A stretch of DNA of 64,000 nt, taken from Plutella xylostella (Eukaryota; Arthropoda; Insecta; Lepidoptera; Plutellidae). The stretch covers positions 5,394,001 through 5,458,000 of the forward strand of contig NC_064005.1 in the NCBI RefSeq assembly GCF_932276165.1. The letters are read 5' to 3'. Numbering within the stretch: position 1 is the first letter of the stretch; each line of letters opens with the position of its first letter. Positions 58,893-64,000 of the stretch are shown here, piece after piece. The position numbers were made by a program, and so were the translations under genes. The notes beneath the pieces are model-generated. The model did no database searches. It was not told the origin of the DNA and saw nothing but the letters and a program-made list of their open reading frames with translations.

Positions 58893-61800
58893 AGTAGTGG
58901 AAGGAATATTATTTTAATAATAACCTAAAGAAAGTTCTTCATAATATTTACTGTCTTAATGTATACATATCCTACGATGGCAAATTGCACTTTTTCGGCG
59001 TACTACTGCATCGCATGCATGGCAGGGAAGAGAAATTTCACATGTTATCGCTTTCTCTTATGCAACCAAACCTCACCACTAGATGCCACTAAACTTAGTT
59101 ATATTACCTACATGAATGTACTGGAAATGGTTATGTGCTGAGTGTGTTTTATTTATTATATTTCTGCAGAAATGAGTTTGTTCCAGTTGCTCATGTTGTT
59201 TTGGCATTTTGAAAGCGTTTTTGGAATCGTAACTTTTGGATAAACCGACATAGTTAGTCCTAGTTACCTAAATATAGTTAATTTGTTTGTTAATTAGCTT
59301 TTCCACTTCACACATTATGTTAATTAGCGTTATTTTCTAATATAAATAATAGTATATACTTAAAGCAGATTTTTCAATAGAGACCTACAAATGCTATTTC
59401 TGAAAAATTTAATGATTGCTGTCAATGTCTAGTACGAACATTCATAATATAATTATGTACCAACATCAGAATTATTCCCTAGATAACTTTTATCTGACCA
59501 TTGATTGAAAAATCCGCCCTTGTAATAGATAGTAGACATGTGCACCAGCAAACCGTCACAAAACTCCCCCATACCTGGTACTAGTTATTATTCTGTGCCC
59601 ATACCTACAATATTTTAGTGCTCTTTTATGAGTTTCACTGTTGGTCTACTGTCCATCAATGTGATAGCATAATTATTATTACTAGAACAAACTAATGTGC
59701 ATATGCATCACGTGAATTCATATATGACATGAAGGTTATTTGTATCTCAACTGCAACAGCGACCTAAAATACGTCAGAAAAGTGATGGAAATAAAAGTCT
59801 GGTATTAAAAATGTCTACACACGACAGCGCGGCGGTGAATTTATTCGTCGGCACAAAATTGCCGTTAGCCGCCCTTCCTTCCTGTCGCTTCCTGACGGTA
59901 TAAATAGCAACTCTCTGCGACTTCGTTTTATGAATTTTTCTACTCTTCTAAATTTTACGCGTGAGTTCTAAGACGAACAAAAATCATAAACAAAGAAAGT
60001 AACTAGTTACTTAAATCTCATTAACTACCTAGGTACATGCACATTATATAAAATACAGTAAATATAGACAATCGAGGGTGTGCAACAAGGAATAATAACT
60101 ATCAAAAAAGCTTAGCAAAACAAGTAAAATTCATTGCGATACCATTATGTCTACTTAGTATTCCGACGGCACAGTGCAAACGTGGTACGAAAATAGTGCC
60201 ATTTTTAAGCGCCATTATAAAAGTTAAGCTGGAAATTATTTCAATTGTATCAGATTAAGGTACGTAAGTAATTAAGTTTTTTAAATATATTTCACGTAGG
60301 TATTTTTTTAGCTTCACTCATACAAAAAAACATAGGCTATTTTACCCATTTGCTCATAAGTAGCTTATTGCCTCCGAACTACGTATTTTTTGTTATACCT
60401 ATTTTAATACAAGATCAAAAGTGGTAAGTATGGAAAGAAAAAACAGAATTAAAAAATAATAATAAAGCCACAAGACCAATTACTTAAATAATTTTAAATT
60501 TTCCAAAGTTTCAGATATTTTATTTCAGGAAATCATTTGTAACTTCCTTAATGGGCATATTAAACTTATTAGACCACTTTTATAACAACCTGTACATCGT
60601 ATAAGATATTGCATAAATTTGAGTCGAATTTAGCTAACAAAGCTTCTAAGCTGCCGAAATTGGCTCAGAAAATCATCGGGGCAGAACAATAGGCTGAAAT
60701 TATGATGATTTCCATTTGGGCCCAATGTAGGGGAGTAATGGCGGGTGCGGCGGAATACCAATGATTTATTGCCAATCTATGTAATTATGCATACACGGGC
60801 CGCGGCGTGACGTGTTATTGATCACTGTTGTTAACAAGCCCAAGAAAAAATACATTGTGTCCAGGTTAATTTGAGATTCGGAAACGGCGAACCCAATTAA
60901 ATTATGTGTACTTACTCGAAAATCTGATCATGTGATAATGAGCCATTGATAAAGTTAATTTTATTAATTGCTGCAAAAAATATGTATTTCACAAACTGTA
61001 GATCCGCTTCAAGATTTCGAGGATAGGTACCTAATTAGTGAATTTATCCCAAGTAAAATATCTCACTGACCGCGTTTTCCCATTAAATATTAATCACCAC
61101 TTGCGAGTAAAAAGGCGACCGCGACCGACGGCTTTACTTCTTTATTTTTCTCGTAAAGTTTACAACCAAAAGTTGAGAGTGCATAGTATTGTAAGAGCGA
61201 ATGCTCTCGCCACGTCAAGAAGTGTTTTTCTACAGACACCCGACGTGAAAAGCAATAAAATTAAGAGAAGGTAGAACTTTATAAGCCAGGGCTTGTTGCT
61301 GCAAACGAAAAATACTAGACGTCGGAAAATTCAAGAAGCCGGAATTGTAGGACCTCCATGAATTTATAGAGCCACAAGAAACTGCAGGAAGGAACCTCAG
61401 TGACAACTTTTTTGTACCTCGGATTTATATACTCTAAAAGTAAATAAAGTTGAAAAGTTCTCAGCGGAAAGTGGAGCAGGATAGGAAGTAAGTAGCCTCA
61501 ACAATACTACGAAACTTAATAGGATTTGTTTTTCTTGTTTTATTCTGGCACAGAAAATTCGGTTTGCTTTCAACAGTGTAAAACGCACAATTTGACACTG
61601 CAATCGAATGTCACCAGAGCGTCAAATTGCATATTTATAGAGCATTTTTCTACATTTCTCTGAATATACAGTTGTATTTTTTTCAGCTGAACACAATCGG
61701 ATGTCATTAGCGTTATTTATGTGAGGCCCGTGTCGGTGGACGCAGCTCGTCCGGGGTACGTGACACAAATACGAATGTCGGTTATCATATACAATTTTTT

Positions 61801-62059
61801 GATTGATTTTTTTTTGTTTGCTCCTCTAATAATGGTGGAAAACTTTTGAATGCGATTGTTTATGTTGAGGGCGTGAGGTGAATTTGAACTGATGGATTTT
61901 ACTAAGTTATTTCACTGTTTATAAAGGATATAAAAACAGCTTATATACCTATTTAAAAAAATATATCTAAGAACTGCTAAATCCATCTAACTTTTTATAC
62001 CTACTTACTGCAATTGCAACTACAGCCATCCACGGATTACTTTTTTTAAAAGATATATT
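58893..62059. other. Intergenic; MITE at 59366-59520 and a unique block
   Basis: 59366-59520 is bounded by gcagatttttcaat and attgaaaaatccgccc. 60640-60860 is GC-balanced and unique (ccaatgatttattgccaatc, gtaattatgcatac), a possible regulatory block. No gene. Confidence 0.4.
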
Positions 62060-62700
62060 ATTTGCTTGTGCCTCGTGTAGGTTGGCTGGTAGAAAATGCT
62101 TTTAGCATTAAGTCCACCTTTTGTACACTTATATCTCATATTTGTGTAATAAAGTATTAAATACATTTATTTAAGATCACTGCCCATGCGCTGGGTGCCC
62201 AGATAAGCTTATGCAGTGGGTGAGGGCCTTAAATCCCTCGATACCTCGATCAGTTGCATCGAGAGTTCTTTCATAATTATCGCGCGTCTTACGAAAAACG
62301 ATAAGACTTTATATTGATATATTAAATGTACTTACCTATCTTTTGCGTCACAAATCTCGTTCGTTTGTTTTTTTATCAGCCTCCTGGCCCCAACGGTCCC
62401 AGGGTTCCCATCCAAAGAATATGTGTTGTTATTGAATAGACAAAACTATATTTGCGCCGTTTAAGGCTCTCTGAGCCACACTATGTAGATACATTCATAC
62501 GTTTTTAAATCCAATAGCAGTGAGCACTACATCTCAGCGGGATTAGTGCGAGTCGCGGGTATTCTGGACTAATAAACATTTCGTAGGCCTCCTGCAGGTT
62601 GACTGGTAGAGAATGCTCATAGCATTAAGTCCACCTGATTGTACATCTACTTTTGTTAATTTGTGCAATAAAAGAATAAATAAATAAAAATAGGTAGTGC
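62060..62700 (+). repeat. Two copies of a LINE-3'-end-like repeat
   Basis: ggctggtagaaaatgctttt agcattaagtccacc at 62093 and gactggtagagaatgctcat agcattaagtccacc at 62601, each followed by a tail ending in aataaag or aataaaag. Typical of lepidopteran LINE 3' ends. Confidence 0.55.
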
Positions 62701-62746
62701 GGTAAAAAAACAAATATATTTTTTTTACCCAGGAACAGGACTATTA

Positions 62747-63141
62747 GGGTCAATTCAGACGTACCACAACCACACCACAGCCACAACGACGCCGTGTGGT
62801 CGGGCGTATATTTTGTATTGAAAATGAATAATCCAATTCACACGTGCCACATTTTGCCGTTATCATCGACCACCTGTGTAATACGGCCACATCGCAACCA
62901 CATCGCATCGGCAACGCTGCCACGCGGCGGCGGCACCGCGGCCACCTCCTCTCCCTATTAAATGCATACGAGCACGTGGTTATCACATCGCAACGACAGC
63001 GACAACACAACCACATCGACATTTTGTCGCTGCCACAACGCAACTGCAAAAAGCCGCTGTCACACTATTCACACGTAACCACAGCTTGACCACATTATGT
63101 CGCTGCGACGTGGTGTGGTTGTGGTACGTGTGAATTGACGC
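62747..63141. mobile_element. Harbinger-like MITE (TTA target), CCACA-rich
   Basis: gggtcaattcagacgtacca ... ggtacgtgtgaattgacgc, terminal inverted repeats about 30 bp, flanked by TTA at 62744-62746 and 63142-63144. The interior is full of CCACA/CCGC phrases, so it is open on both strands without being coding. Confidence 0.85.
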
Positions 63142-63144
63142 TTA

Positions 63145-63570
63145 AAATGTTTATAAAGACAAAAATAATGAAATTGGTATTTGCTACAGTTCCCAAGTAA
63201 ACGCTTTTAAATAAGAGCAATTTTATAAAGTTGTGTTTAAAGAAAAATTACTTAAAATTTATACCGTTGAGAACTTAAGCTATTTTTTTATATAAGGGCC
63301 ATTTTACAAAGTTGTTTTTAAAGAAAAATTACTTAATTTTTTTTACCGTTGAGGACTTGAGCTATAACTGCCTAACACCCCCATCATCAGATCAGCTCCA
63401 GGTCACCATATTTTTCGATAAATACCTAGTTATGTATCTACTATCTACCCAAAATGAAAATTCATTACAAATTTACATTATTGGGAAATCGTTTTTATGT
63501 AACTTTGCATTTATGATACTCACCTTCCAGTTTAGAATAGAACAGCCCGAGTGTACAGAATAGGTCGGCG
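63145..63570. other. Intergenic, no gene seen
   Basis: Contains an imperfect 100-bp direct repeat (ataagagcaattttataaag at 63211 and ataagggccattttacaaag at 63293, each followed by the same attacttaa...ttttaccgttgag phrase). Confidence 0.5.
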
Positions 63571-63690
63571 GTGCTCACGTGCACTCAGTTGTTTGTTAGC
63601 GGCGGTCGAGCGGCGCGGCTCAGCGCCGGCCCGGCTGGCTTAGCTTAGACCTGCTTTATTAGCTCTGCGACGCCACTCAGGTTCTACTTG
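63570..63690 (+). promoter_or_regulatory. GC-rich block with insect initiator, possible promoter
   Basis: gcactcagttgtttgttagc contains TCAGTT (initiator TCAGTY), followed by gcggcggtcgagcggcgcgg and gcgccggcccggctggctta. Sharp GC contrast with the surroundings. Possible start of a gene continuing outside the window. No TATA or DPE is clear. Confidence 0.25.
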
Positions 63691-63716
63691 TGTTGCATGG
63701 ATTTAGGGTAAATATG

Positions 63717-63740
63717 TATTATATATATATATATATATAT
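63717..63740. repeat. (AT)n microsatellite
   Basis: About 12 AT units. Confidence 0.9.
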
Positions 63741-63841
63741 CGCACTTAAATCTGTTGGTTTCAGCGCATGGTTATGTATAATATTATGTAATGATTTATA
63801 TATATTAAATAAACAAAGTTAAAAAAAAAAAAAATTATATA

Positions 63842-64000
63842 TACTCTCGGGCGATGAAAAAGTTCCAGTGACAATAGCAACAAATTAATCCTATAATATG
63901 TAAAAGACTAGCTTAATGACGCCGTCTGCAATATTGAAGTGCATTTAGCAGCATATTAGAATATTACCAACGTACCTAAATATTATTGTGTTCAAATTTT
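63842..64000 (+). repeat. MITE of the 'gagcaatgaaaaag' family, copy 5 (cut by window end)
   Basis: tactctcgggcgatgaaaaa gttccagtgacaatagcaac, then taatgacgccgtctgcaata, shared with the copy at 58741. The right end is beyond the window. Confidence 0.65.

Noticed and set aside
62750..63089. Cysteine/arginine-rich ORFs on both strands
   Set aside because: Produced by CCACA/CCGC repeats of a TTA-flanked MITE, not coding.

Overview
The window is AT-rich insect DNA, most likely from a moth or butterfly. The host gene belongs to the insect sidestep (Side) family, and the interspersed repeats look lepidopteran: nonautonomous Helitron-like copies, tRNA-derived SINEs, the repeat starting with CCGGCCAAGTGCGAG, the 'accgacttc' foldback family, and many TA- or TTA-target MITEs. 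I ran no database search, so the species is not identified.

Layout. (1) Positions 1-31,444 hold the 3' part of one plus-strand host gene. I place twelve exons (6490-31284) with consistent splice phases. They encode the end of one Ig domain, three complete Ig domains each split over two exons, a fibronectin-III-like region, a transmembrane helix, and a cytoplasmic tail ending in a class I PDZ-ligand-like S-C-V. This is the architecture of Sidestep axon-guidance receptors. The 5' exons lie before position 1. (2) The introns are loaded with mobile DNA: a jockey/CR1-like LINE with intact ORF2 (about 1905-5692, minus); a very young Gypsy-type LTR retrotransposon with identical LTRs (7549-12366, minus) that keeps Pol but has lost nearly all of Gag; a 5'-truncated LINE split by a Harbinger-like element carrying a MADF fragment; and three copies of a foldback family, one hosting a nested TA-target element. 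(3) Three exons of the host gene have local partial duplications: a decayed copy of the exon 2 start, a 138-bp array of the exon 3 end with splice donors, and extra copies of the exon 7 end. (4) From 31,445 to 64,000 I find no convincing complete host gene. The interval holds repeats, several GC-balanced unique blocks that may be regulatory, two weak coding fragments, a candidate first exon, and a second LTR element (51289-53566) with a perfect tRNA-Pro type primer site whose only ORF is a Gag-like protein with no Pol.

The two LTR elements are opposites, one with Pol but no Gag body and one with Gag but no Pol. Their LTRs and primer sites differ, so they are not simple partners. The Gag-less copy also starts with a small ORF predicted to be N-myristoylated and single-pass transmembrane. 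These elements and the splice-donor-bearing exon array are the best candidates for something undescribed.
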